Assembly (NCBI RefSeq): GCF_932526225.1
Contig: NC_064035.1
Coordinates: 12,592,566 to 12,656,565 of the forward strand
Source: Nematostella vectensis
Lineage: Eukaryota; Cnidaria; Anthozoa; Actiniaria; Edwardsiidae
Length of the DNA: 64,000 bases
Direction: 5' to 3'
Each line of letters starts with the position of its first letter. Position 1 is the stretch's first letter. A program made the translations under genes and the position numbers. A model generated the notes under the pieces. That model did no database searches. It worked only from the letters and a program-made list of their open reading frames with translations, and was not told the DNA's origin. Below, piece after piece: positions 25,301 through 36,800 of the stretch.

Positions 25301-26774
25301 TAAACTCTTCCCCCCATTTTTGCCTCTATTTCTTGGCGCTCCTCTTCACATTGAGTGACAAAGTATGGTTTCATAATATGTGCATAACAGCAGGTTTCAG
25401 CCATGGTTATCTAATTCACGGGTCTTCTCTTTAGGTATTTGGCAAGGAAAAGTACTTAAATGCTGCACAACGGTGCGGTGAAGTGATTTGGAGGCGTGGT
25501 CTGCTCAAGAAAGGCTATGGGATCTGTCATGGAGTGGCAGGGAATGGATACGCCCTACTTGCACTATACAAGGCGACAAATGAATCAAAGTACCTTTACC
25601 GTGCTATCAAGGTAAATGCTAATATTGACATAAGAGAATGCAAGGGTCCCCATGGATAGCAAGGTTTACTAAGACTCAGAAATATTTAAGATGGAGACTA
25701 TTTTTGGATCAGCGAAATGTCTGAGCATGGGGGAAGCCAGGGTTTTTGATCAGGCTTCCAACGGCTGGTTTGAGTTTTGATGTCAAGACCCCAAGCCTAA
25801 GGGTCCATAACCAAGGACAGGAAAGCCAATAAGAAGGCCTGGGACTAGACTGTTTTTAGACCATACTAAGGCATCTACTTAGGATTCACTGTTTTAAATC
25901 ATTAACAGTTTTTGTACTTAAACGTTTTTGCTATTCTTAAGACAGATGACTGGTGGGTACCCTGGGTACCAGAGGCTCGAGTTCAAAGCTACACAGACCA
26001 CGTGTCATTAAAAGAGTCAAGCTCGAACCTCTGGTATCCAGGGTAATTGGCGCGCAAGTATGCAAAAAAGGGGGGCTATTCCTTTTATAGTGCAATTCGC
26101 ATTTAAGGCCAATCGCGGGTTAGTGTTTTCAAATTTAAATTGAAACTTTTGCTGAAGCTCCTTCAAAAATGTTAATCATATTCATATAAAGAAATTCGAA
26201 AAGAGATAAAATAGCGAATAAAGGGAAGAATATTTATTTAATTTATCTTTCAAAAATGACTTGGTTATCTGCTTATTATAATACAGTGTCACATTTCTAG
26301 TTTGCAGACTGGTGCAAAGATTACGGCAAGCATGGTTGCCGAACACCAGATACGCCGTTTTCTCTATTTGAAGGTATTTGCCAAGTAAGCTGATCAATGC
26401 AGCTGAATGCTGGATTCGGTTTTTGCGTGCGATATTACGGTATTTTTTTCTTGAAAAACATATCAGCACCCTAAGAAAAAAACCTGTAATAAAACTCTAG
26501 ACATTAAAAAACACAAGAAGAAGTCATGTTGTAAGTTTGTATGTAAATTATTGATATTCATAACAAAACACACAGCAAATAAGGCTAGCGACAACACTAC
26601 AAAGTCATAGGTGTAGCTCGTTGTGTGCATGTGGCTGCATTGTGGCAAGATATTGCTTGAGCTGACATACACATTTCTGTTTTTTTTTAAGGAATGGCGG
26701 GTACAGTCCATTTCCTGGCAGATCTTATTGAGCCGAGATCCTCTCTATTACCGGGATTCGAGTTGATTCTTTAA
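22340..26774 (+). CDS. LanC-like protein (LANCL1/2 family), 9 exons
   Basis: A cytosolic or peripheral zinc protein. In mammals LANCL proteins bind glutathione and add it to dehydroamino acids in damaged proteins. Exons: 22340-22420, 22509-22629, 22761-22913, 23425-23642, 24290-24430, 24691-24873, 25435-25611, 26301-26373, 26692-26774 (TAA). Phases agree throughout, giving 409 aa against 399 for human LANCL1. Family landmarks in order: TFLCGDAG, DEVLYGRAGYLYSLL, HYLGAAHGIVGILY, LQFPSGNFPSS, VHWCHGAPGAIH, LLKKGYGICHGVAGNGYALL, HGCRTPDTPFSLFEGMAGT. Zinc ligands predicted from human C276/C322/H323 are C284, C330 and H331, a constant offset of eight that supports the model. It looks fully functional. 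It is divergent from the Grb-like gene and convergent with the cGAS-like gene. Confidence 0.96.
24960..25320 (+). repeat. Degenerate pyrimidine-rich minisatellite in LanCL intron 6
   Basis: About 12 diverged units of roughly 27-30 bp of the type ccttagcccccacctctgg, strongly C/T-biased on the transcribed sense strand. It ends about 115 bp upstream of the acceptor of exon 25435-25611. Confidence 0.8.
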
Positions 26775-26914
26775 TGAGTCATTACTGTGGCAGCCTGCTA
26801 CCTTAATAGATATCTCAGGGTTCTGGCAGTTTTTCCAAAGGGAATATTCAAACAACATAAAAAAATAGAAATAAAACCACTTTAAATTTATTACAGAATG
26901 AGGAAATATAATGA

Positions 26915-26930
26915 AATAAATCTATTTATT
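26915..26930. terminator. Palindromic bidirectional polyadenylation signal
   Basis: AATAAATCTATTTATT contains AATAAA on the plus strand (26915-26920, 141 nt after the LanCL stop) and AATAAA on the minus strand (26925-26930, about 380 nt after the cGAS-like stop). A further plus-strand AATAAA lies at 26870. The two convergent genes probably share this site, so their 3' ends may overlap. Confidence 0.55.
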
Positions 26931-27309
26931 GTAAAGATATATCATGTTGTGTGATTTTTTAGATAACATCACCTGGTTGAAGTTCTAACGAAAACACGAA
27001 AGATAGGAGGGGCATAACGGATAAGTGAACTGTTTTACTGCGATTTTGAGTATTCTCAGAACTTTCGGAAATGATTCCCAAAAATGCTAAAACCAATTCT
27101 CCGTCAAAAGAGTTTTGAATTTCCACGGAGATAACTCAAAATTCGAAGAGCCCGACGCAAGTCGATTGTACACAAACAACTAGACCCTGCGCACATGGTT
27201 GACTAGGATACACCTAAGATCTGCACTTTTTTGGGCCCTGTGTTGTGGGCTTCCAGAGTATTGCAAATAATGCACGTTAGAAATCACGACGAAAAAAAAC
27301 AGTTGCATT
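26931..27309 (-). other. 3' untranslated region of the cGAS-like gene
   Basis: AT-rich sequence between the shared polyadenylation signal and the stop codon at 27310. No ORF or structured element of note is seen. Confidence 0.5.
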
Positions 27310-30300
27310 TTATAACTGGGCTTCCACAGGTAACCCAGCAACAAGAAGAACCTCCCTCAATTCTGACTTGCTGGACAGAATTCGGGCAACCCTGGACTCC
27401 ATGTTTTGTAGGGTTAACGGTTTGGTGTCAGCTAGAAGATTCACGGGTTCTCCACCAATCGACATCCACTGGTGCCTAAGCTGTCTGCTTTTCAAGGCAC
27501 TTTGGGTATAGTCAAGGAATTCAAGGAATCGGTCGGCGAGGTTTTCTGCTCTCCAGAGGGAATCTTGCTGACTATTTTCGAGAAAGTTGAGAAAAATAAT
27601 TTTCAGATAGGCGACTAGTTTTGCAAATGTAGCTTCCTTTTTCATAATGGTCTTTACCACTCTAAAAAGTTCATGCCTGCATCCTCCGTCCGTGTCCATG
27701 TTTGCAAGCTGTTTCTTCTCCTCAAGCACAAAGCAGGGACTCCATCGTCGCTCCAAGGGCTGGTCGTCTGGGCACAAACAAGTTGACAAGAGAAGATGAC
27801 TTGTAGAGAAGACTTTTTCCTCTGCCACAAGCGTGGGCACCACGTTGACCAAAAGTGTGTATCCAATTGAGATATCCCTGACTTTTAGCCGCACCCCAGA
27901 GTACTGTTTTAGCTGTGACACGTTAATTTTGATGACGTCCTGACTTTGTTGGTAGCTCTTGGATTCTTTTTGCAACAGGTTGAATAACCATTTTATTATC
28001 TTCTCGGGAAGGAGAAACCCCTCTTCATCACTACAGTCTACCGCGTATTCCGAAGACGCGTCTTTCACAAGGAATAGGGCACATCCAGATTGAGTAATCT
28101 CGTGAACAATCTTCTTTTTGGCGAGTATTAACAGGACAGTTGCATCTTCTTCGTCAGGTCCCTCAGTTTTAAGGTTATCATACAGATTGCCAGCGACGTC
28201 AAACCTACTTATCCGCTTTGGGTACTTCTCCTGACATCTTTTAAGAACCTGTTCTATCACGTGAATTTTGAACATGTCTTTTGTATTCTTTTTTTCCTTG
28301 CTGATGTTGACCTCCATGTCCTTCGAGAACGCCCTAAGCATAGCAATCAATGACTTTTCCTCCACGCTTGAGACGGTCAGCTGGCTTATATCTGGGACAT
28401 CAGCTGAAAACAATGGCAAAAAATTGTTTTAGAAAATCTCAATTGACACATTCCGAGATCAAGAAGCCCCAATTGACAGAACACATCTAACCTCCAAGAA
28501 TTTTAAATAGTTCTCTGTCTTTCGTTAAGATCTTTTCCAGTCTAGCAGCCATGTTTTCCAGCACAACATTACTGATATCTTCGAGTAGATTTACAGATGG
28601 TATCCAGTAATGGGGAAGGGATTTGTCACGTAGCGCATTATGAAGAATTGTAATGAACTCCAGAAAGCGGTCGCCAAGCAGGTCGCGATGCCAGTAACCT
28701 GGTGAATCTTTCGTCTTGATAAGCCTATAAACCAATACAAGTGTTTTATTGATCATGGTCTGTGTCTGAATTACATTAACGCAAAAAGTATCGCCAAAAC
28801 CTCATCTATTTAGGATGGACCTATCTATTTATTAAGTAATAAGTTTTTTTAATGATTATCTCTTTTCGTCTATATGCCTCACCAATAGTTTACAAAAACC
28901 CAGCACCCTACAATTGTAGAACGGTTAATTTGACAATTACGATGGCAGTTTAAGCTAAAAAAGTTTAGCGGAATAGTTTATGCACTACAGTAGTGTGAAC
29001 CACGAGTTGAATCATCATACCAAACAAACAGCTCTCATTGATCTAACACTGTTGGGCACTCCAGAAATTCTGTGTTTCCTAAATCCTCAAGATCACTATA
29101 TGGCAAGTGGCCAAAAGAATCTTCTCTCCCACTTTTAGCCCATCTGATTGTTAACGCCTCCACCTCCTGCCCAACTCTCAGCTCATTTGATTGATAACCC
29201 CTCCCCCCCCCCCATTCACAGCCTAAGACATTCATGAGGCCTCTTCTCCCACTCCCGATTCCCATCCCATGTGATGGATTAGGCCTTCCATCGCTAATGT
29301 TATTTCACTAGTGTCTCCTGTGAGTGTACAGTACTACTACATCTCCTGCTAGTGTACTACAGGCAAAGCTGGGTGGTCTTCCCACATCTGGACAAACAGA
29401 AAGGGTGATATGGGCACAAAGCACAACACTACTGTAGCAACACTCTGTAGGTGTTGGGCATGTCCCTACTGGACTCCAATGGTCTTATGATCTAAAAAAG
29501 AGATTTCCTGGATCTGTTGGACAACGTTATTCCTACAGTACAGCATACAAATGCAAGACACTCCCATCATATTTTGATTAAAACATGATTGAACATCTTA
29601 CCTTAGGAAAGCAGTCTTCAAATGATAAGAGCTAAGCTCCCCTTTTAATGCTGACTCGTTTCTAACCATGGTCTTCACAATCCTGAGTAAAATATGTCTA
29701 CATCCCCCATCACCACTATCCATGTGTCGCAAAATCGCTTTCTCTTTCACTGAGAAAGACTGTCGAAATAACAACTTGTGGTCACCACCAGCACAAGGGC
29801 CATTATTCTGGAACGGTTTGGCAACATAGTGTTCATCGTCAAACTCAAATGTCAAAACAAGATCCACAGACAAGCCAGCATTGATATCCAGTTGAACAGC
29901 AGGGCCATGAAGGGATATTTTCAAAGTTCCAAACAAGTCAGGCTTCTCCTTGGAGAATTTATTCACAGCCTTTTGGACAGAAGAGAACATCCAACTTTTC
30001 AGAATCTTCTCAGGAATTATGTACCTGTCATCATTTGCATATTTTTCAAATGGAGAACCATCGGTAGCTTTCAGTTTGACCCATCCAGGGAAATCATTAA
30101 CTTTTTCAAGTTTCAGGTCCTTGCTTTCTAAGATAACCATTATGTCTACCTCATCAGCTGCCCCAGTCTTAAGCTTCTCATAGAAACTACCAGTGTAGTC
30201 AAGTTTCCTGACAGATATATGTGAATTATCCTTGAAGTACTCTAATATATGACCTTTGATGTGATTGTCTATCATTTCCTTTGTCATCCCCTTGTCACCA

Positions 30301-30377
30301 GAAGTGATCTTGACCTCTCTTTCAAAGAATGCTCTCAAAGCATTTGTAAGCACTGTGTTATCTTGTGGTGAAGCCAT
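27310..30377 (-). CDS. Two-domain cGAS-like receptor (Mab21/cGAS nucleotidyltransferase fold)
   Basis: Coding exons: 29602-30377 (ATG at 30377), 28492-28724 and 27310-28403. Phases match, giving 700 aa. Domain 1 (1-336) has GSFYEKLK with G63-S64, then DEVDIMV (E76, D78) and SVDLVLTFEF (D172): the GS motif and three acidic metal ligands of cGAS. It also has the family features FRQSFSVKEKAILRHMD, YHLKTAFL, and LGDRFLEF with LPHYWIPSVNLLE. Domain 2 (about 340-700) repeats the layout (FDVAGNLYDNLK, DEEDATVLLIL, RVVKTIMKKE, LADRFLEF), but GS is GN (N409) and the third acid is lost (SIGYTLLVNVV). E421 and D423 remain. The zinc-thumb cysteines of vertebrate cGAS are not apparent. Joining depends on the 88-nt intron 28404-28491. 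If it is retained, domain 1 ends at a TAG lying inside the donor GGAG|gttaga. Likely role: nucleic-acid or pathogen sensing with cyclic-dinucleotide output (family knowledge). Two separate genes is the alternative. Confidence 0.85.
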
Positions 30378-31832
30378 TTAGGATCTGTTGACCTAGAAAT
30401 ACAAAACACATATCGAGCATTTTTTTTTTTGGTAATAGAAGAGCCATGATAGGTCAGGGAAACTTCATTTCTCAAGCAGTAGACTGGGGTTTACTCCAAG
30501 GATAGGTAAGCTTTTTTTCAGGAGTTTAAGAACCTGGCTCCTCTCTAGCTTGCAATCATAATAATATTAAAAAATATGAATTTTATTAAAAGCAGATTTT
30601 CCATAAAGAAATTATCATCTCCAGATTAATTAGTTTATATGGTCATTTAACAAATCAACTCATTATTTTAGTTTTAGCTGTGAATGCTTAATTCATTATT
30701 CAGAGATAGCAAACCAATCACAAATGCACATTCTTTTAAAGTTACCACCAAATATATACTAAATGCCTTTATCCTTTATTGCTCAAGAGCTGCCTAAGCA
30801 TGATGAATCCAGAATGGCTGTGACTATGATATATTACATTCTTCCTGTATGATTGAATTACAGAAGCAAATCCCATTTGGGGTAGATTCAAAACATTACA
30901 GGACAATAGGAGCCAATAGGATTTTGCTCAGTTCTTGCATGGGTGACTTGATTATCAAAATATGAACATGTAGAAAAAAACTGAAGCAATCAACATATTT
31001 GAGAATTTTATTATTTTCACAACTGTCTGGCTTTCTCAAATGATTTTGGCATCAAAATTTTTATTTTATTTTACTGAAAATCCTAACTGGCCTGATCATT
31101 GTTTAGTTTTTCTTTAGCAACAGGAAGAAAACAAGGCATTTCAGAAATATTTCTGTAAGCATTATTGAAGAAAAATGCGGGCAGGACTGTATCCAGTTTT
31201 TTGCGTTAGACAATAATATCATGATCGAGGCAACATTGGTAAGAAGTGCATAAAGGCATTCTAAATTATTTAACCTTTCTGGATCATGATTGTGAAAGAG
31301 GCTTCGTCCACGCTATTCCTAACAGAGCTTTCTTATTTTAATTGTGGCTCAGAAGTTGACCTTTTGCTCTCCTTGGGTGAGACCCCCCCCCCCCCCCCCC
31401 CCCTCTCCTCTGGATACATGCCTCGTATTATAAGTTTACCAAGCGTTCAAATGAGCAGGCCAAGGGTAAATCACCCACCCAATAAAAAAGTCCATAATTA
31501 TATTATAGCAGTTAACTCGTAACTCTCCACAGAAAAATCCACATTGACCGAATATACACATTGACTGAATGAGATATAGGGGTCTAAAGACTGCTATCAT
31601 AGCTTTCTTCTGTTTGTTTCTAACAGTTCACAAACAAACAAAAACGCGAAAGAGCAGAGATGCGTCACGGATAACTGAACTGCTAGAAACAGGAGAGAAA
31701 CTCTGCTAGCAGAGTAAGGCTTAATATAATCAGACAAAAGTAATATGTCTTTTCAGTTCAAACAAACCCGTCAAGCATTATTTTTACTTATAAAAGGTGT
31801 TCCTCGATTTATATAAAGAACTTTTACCCTAC

Positions 31833-31925
31833 CTTAAAACCTCCAGACAGCGCTCGAACTGTTGAACACAGCGTCACTCAGAATGGTTTAGAGTTTAGAA
31901 CGGTGTAATTCTGAGAATTTGTAAA
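31833..31925 (-). other. Candidate 5' UTR exon of the cGAS-like gene
   Basis: A good donor (TTTTAAG|gtaggg) at 31833 on the minus strand pairs with the acceptor tatttctag|GTCAAC at 30392, only 15 nt upstream of the ATG at 30377. This suggests a noncoding first exon and a 1.4-kb intron. The upstream end of the exon is a guess. Confidence 0.5.
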
Positions 31926-32266
31926 TAAAAAAAAATCCCGTCCCAACACAGGGAGCCCATCGCTCGGGACATCACGAAAACGTAATAGGACCTCTTAAAA
32001 TAGTCCCATACACACCAAATATTGTATATTTTATTCAGTTTACCAGACATATAATATTTGCATTCTACTTTCACGATCATGTTTTCCAGAGTTAACTTCA
32101 TGGATAAAGTGTGTGGGCCCCCTGTGTTACCATCCTCTTACAATATCCCCCATAATTCTATTCTGCCTGGCTGCTAAGCTCGGCCAGAGAAGAACCGAAG
32201 AAGCTTGTTAAGTTCAGTTGAGTGTAACGATTCACTTTGACTGTAAAATTCTCCATCTTCTGAGGT
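31926..32266. promoter_or_regulatory. Probable shared divergent promoter: cGAS-like (-) and NDUFB3-like (+)
   Basis: Only about 340 bp separates the probable start of the cGAS-like transcript from the NDUFB3-like start codon. No distinct TATA box or known motif was identified. A bidirectional promoter is inferred from spacing. Confidence 0.4.
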
Positions 32267-32464
32267 ATGGACAACAGCAAGAAATCTGCAACAGCAATGA
32301 GGGATCCATGGGCGAGATTTGAGGCATGGAGGTATCACCCTTCGATCAACAAGCATGCTAATATTCGCCGAATGTTCCCGGGACTTGGTTGGGCAGTTGG
32401 TGCTTTCGTGGTAGCCTGCGCGCTTGAGAAAGTATTTGAAAAACCGGACGATGGACATCACTAG
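32267..32464 (+). CDS. NDUFB3: NADH:ubiquinone oxidoreductase subunit B3-like (complex I)
   Basis: A 65-aa ORF that appears intronless. MRDPWARFEAWRY matches the diagnostic LRDPWGRNEAWRY of NDUFB3, an accessory single-pass subunit of mitochondrial complex I in the inner membrane. It is followed by a hydrophobic helix (LGWAVGAFVVACALE) and a short charged tail ending in HH, as in vertebrates. Human NDUFB3 is 98 aa, and the His-rich N-terminal extension is missing here. A further upstream exon cannot be excluded, since TCTGAG|gtatgg at the ATG resembles a donor. AATAAA lies at 32709-32714. It is divergent from the cGAS-like gene. Confidence 0.82.
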   Translation: MDNSKKSATAMRDPWARFEAWRYHPSINKHANIRRMFPGLGWAVGAFVVACALEKVFEKPDDGHH

Positions 32465-32708
32465 CTAAAGAGATGTTTTATTAACAAGACTATTTTGGTT
32501 TGGAATTGTCAGGGAAGAACTACAGATATTGGGGCTCTTGTTTCCATTGGTTTCCTAATCATTACTGAGGATCAACGACGACAGCTTGTCCTCGTCTCAT
32601 GAAGTAAAGGAAACTTTGTCAAAATCTGGATTCTGCATATTATCCTACCAGTGCGTTTGTGTGAAGAATAATATTATTTTAACTGAATTTACAGAACCTC
32701 AAAATGAA

Positions 32709-32714
32709 AATAAA
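32709..32714 (+). terminator. Polyadenylation signal of NDUFB3-like gene
   Basis: AATAAA 245 nt after the stop codon at 32464, followed by T-rich sequence. Confidence 0.65.
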
Positions 32715-33844
32715 GATTTGTAACTGAATTTGTAACAATTGTTTTAACATAAATAAGTACTTTTTATAATATTTTTTTAAGATTTTTTGCAATTGATTTG
32801 AAAGCTGTCACTGTTGTGAAACAGCGCGCACCCCGTTTGGCGGCCAAAACGTTGGACATTTCTTATTAAGGAATCTTCAAATACCATCCTTTTTCCATAT
32901 GTTACCTTTGACTGCTCACCCCCTTCCCCCCCCCCCCCCCCCCTCCCCTCGGCCAATCCTGGGAATGTGCCTGTAAAATCTTGTGAAATAGCCACAATTT
33001 TGCCAACTGCATACATCAATTAAGTATATAGAAAAGGTGTCAGTAGGTTAATTGGTTCTGGCTAAAATACATTTTCAATTCCAGTTTGCAGAAGGGCAGT
33101 GATTCTATGGGCGCATTTGTGACAATTTACATTCTATTCCAACTTGTTTATATGACATGCAGAAAAAAACATGCACGGAGCAATTTCATAAACCATGTTT
33201 TTGATTTTACAGGTGCCTTGCCACTTCAATGAAACTTTCAAAAAAGGAAAAAGATATTTCGTCATGTTTCTTCATAGTGTTTCGCCACACAGTGACACAT
33301 CCTTGCTCTCAGTAACTTAAACGGTTTTCATTTAGATTTATATCTTTCAGAGGTTCTGAGTAATGGCATACCTTTATTAGTCAAATTTTTGAATACCTTA
33401 CCTCACAAAAATGAAAAAAAAATATTACCCCTTACTAAAAATGATGGACAGCAATTTTGATTCCATGGTTTTTGGGTTATTCTTATTAATATGGCTACCC
33501 AGAGGACCCTTGGATCAAGGTTAGATGGACATCCCACACTTCTGTCACTTTGTTATTACAAAATAGAAAACCTTGGTTGACCATATCATAAGCATGTTTG
33601 TTTATATCGACATTAATCTTATTTCTTTCTAGAAAATAAAAAATTATTTTGTAGGAGAGATGACTTTTTACTAGCATTTCTTATGCAAGAAACTAACTCT
33701 TACAACCATCACTTTGAAATTTGCAGGTTTGAAATTAAGGAAAAAGTAAACTTTCAAATTTATGATTAATCTGAAATTTTAATCATATTTTCAAAATATG
33801 AAAAATTATCGGTAATGAGTACAGCAACTTTAACCATGGGTTCC
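32715..33844. other. Intergenic region between NDUFB3-like (+) and MRPL10 (-) 3' ends
   Basis: AT-rich unique sequence with a C-homopolymer near 32926-32943. Candidate minus-strand polyadenylation motifs (TTTATT on plus) occur, for example near 33372, but none can be singled out. No exon was seen. Confidence 0.5.
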
Positions 33845-36800
33845 TCATTGTTGTTCTCCTCCTTGCTTAACCAGCTGGTCAAGGTTACTTGAAAGTTGTG
33901 ACTGGTTCTGCTGGAGTAATGATCCTAACTGATTTGACTGGTGCTGTAGCAGTTGAACCAAAGTCACATGCAATTCAGTCAAAGATGGCAGCTTAGCAAA
34001 GTCCTGCACATTTCTTACAGACATCAGGCGATTGTCTATCTTTGCCCCAAGCAATTCCAGTTTAGGCTGTCTTTTGATAACATCCAGTATAGGCTTGACA
34101 GCAGGTTCCTCAGAATAAATCACACAAGTCGTGCAAGCAAACAAAGGTATAATGCCATCATATATTGTATCCTCCAGAGCTTTGTGGGTCACTCGATTAG
34201 GAAAGATCTTCACTTTGACATTGTGTTTACTGAGGGCATAACGAAGGTCTTCCCATTCAGCTGTGTTCATGTCTCCATACTGGAAGACAGTCACACAGCT
34301 GTTACCAAAGACCTCTCGCACATTCGACACAATTTCAAGCTTCTTTTGACTAGGCTAAAAGGAAAAAAAGGAAAGTTGCAAGAAAAGGTTATTTGATCTT
34401 TCATTGGTGGGATTAGTGGGTTTAACAAAAAAATATTTAATACCTTTTTGATTTTTTGCCTTAAAATATTAGCAGAAGTTAGGAAGCTGTTAGAAACAAA
34501 AACATAACATTCTAAGGGATTCTATTAAGTAAAAAAAAAAAAAAAAACTATAAAAAATCTAAGAAAAAATGGAAAGAGGCAACCCCAACCATGTACACCA
34601 CAATTACTATAATTTTTATGGCCGAATTCGTTTTTGCGTGACCTCAGCAAATCCAAAATCCTTGAGTCGTTTGGGAATAGCGCATAGTCAATCAACCGTC
34701 TAAACCAATCAATGGCTTTCATGTTTTCACTGTCGCATCATAAACCATTCGACTGCACACAGTAAGGGAACTGATTGGTCACGGTGGTATGATTGACGAC
34801 ACGCTATTCCCAAACAAAGACTTGAATTCTTGGCGGTCGCGCAACAACAAATTCGGCTATAGTGAACATCACAGGTTACCTCAGCACTCCATGCTCTTTT
34901 AGATTAAAAAAAAGCCATTGATTGATACAATAGCAATGACAATAAGATTTGCGAGCTTTTGTTGTTCTTTCCTCCATGTGAAGTGTTAATCACACATTTT
35001 ATTGGAATGTTTTTGCTGACACTGCAATCATAGGCAACATTGCTAAAAAATGTAGACCAGCAATTTTTTTTGACTTTCAGATTTTCTTTTTTTTTTTTGA
35101 ATCGGCCCTTGACCCTCAAACTCATTTTTTTTGCAGTTTTCTTGGATTCTTGGGTTCTTTTTTTTTACTTTGACAATATCCCTAAGCAAAGCCAATGGGT
35201 TATGTCTCTCCTCTCCTAGTAACTGAGCAAAGGTGAATACAGCAGAGGTGGATAGGTGGCTAACCAATTTATTTGTATTCATCCTCTTATCCCATTCTCA
35301 TTTTCTAGTCCGTCCATTCCTGTTTGGGTTCCATCCCCCCCTTTATAGTCTCCCTCCAGTGCTGAGGTTGCTAAAGGGTATATCACATACCTGTCAACTC
35401 TCCCGCATTAGGTGGAAGTCTCAAGATTTTGGACCCCCTCCCGCATTGAGCACCAAATCTCCTTTTTAGCGAGTTTAATTTTTCCGAAAAATTATTCCAT
35501 AGAAAATCGTCATTTTGCCTCTTTTCTATTAAGATATTTGAAACAATAATCCCCTTGTGTACACAATTTATCTAACACCCTCGTGAGATCTAAAAGGGGA
35601 TTTGTTCGCGAAGCTTTCTATACAGCAAACGCTAGCCTGCTAGCCGGCACTCATTGTGAGTTACTCAGAAATGTTTTATTTTCAAATATTGGGAACCCTG
35701 TGCGCGCGAAGGCCGAAGTTCGCTGGGCCGAGGGTGCAAAGAAATGAGAGCCGGCAACAAAACCCCGTCTTTTCGAATCAAGCCCACTTCATGCTTGGCT
35801 GCGCTTTGACCTCAGTGAGGCGTGAGCTGTCAAAATCTATCCAATGATGATCGATGCAAAGTAAACAAGAGTTTGACAGTTTTCTGCACACGTGCAAACT
35901 AGCGTTAGGATGTTAGTTAGGATGTCTACGTCAATTCCGCAGGCCTGCAAGGTTTATGACAATTTCTGCAGGACTTGCGACTACAATCTAAATCTAAAAT
36001 ACGGGACAAAAATATCGTTTGAGAATATGTTTGTTCTTTCCCACCGAGAAGGTAGTCATGGTACGATTCTCGCGGATCTCTGCAAAGGGCATCAGATGCA
36101 TAAAGTCACACAACTTTTCAAGACGAGCGTGCAATTCGTGCGCTAGGAAAATACGCAATCTTGCCTTTTTTCCTATAGGAGGGATGCGCTCTGCGAGCAG
36201 GAAAACCTTGAGAATCACGATAAGACGAATCCATCTCAACCCTTCGTTGTCTCTCAAAGCCTCTCGAAACTGCCTGCCGATTGCTTCCTCCGCAGATGCA
36301 AAAATTAGCTGCTCTTCACAAGGAAAGTTAAGATCCAGCTCTTTCATGGATGCACATTTGATCCCCATGGATTTCGCCTCCTTTACCTGGTCTTTAATAA
36401 GACCCAGCAGCGGAGAGACAACCAGAATCTTTGGGGCTATTTTCATCGGCCCTTCGCATCCTTCCAGCTTTTCCTTTGCTCAGGCAAAGACCTGAAAAAT
36501 CAAGCTCTTCCCAAAGCCAGTGGGGAGAATAACAAGAACATCTTAAGCTCCTAGCAAAGCATTGATTGCAGCCTCTTGTTCAGGCTTTAGTTTCGCATCT
36601 GTGCCTTTCAATTCGTGTAAAGCTTGGTTAATAACGAGTTGGTTGTTGATGTTTTCCGCCATATTGAAGTCCTTGACAGGATTTGGCACGTTCAAACGCT
36701 TGAGTGAACACATATGTCAAAATCAGCCAGCCAGAGCGCAGCGTTCGTAGGCGAACAAAAAGGATTCAAAAAGAGGGGGTTTTGTTGCCGGCTCTCATTT

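Noticed and set aside
30001-30200. Plus-strand ORFs over the cGAS-like first exon
   Set aside because: They are shadows of the minus-strand coding exon, which has clear family motifs.
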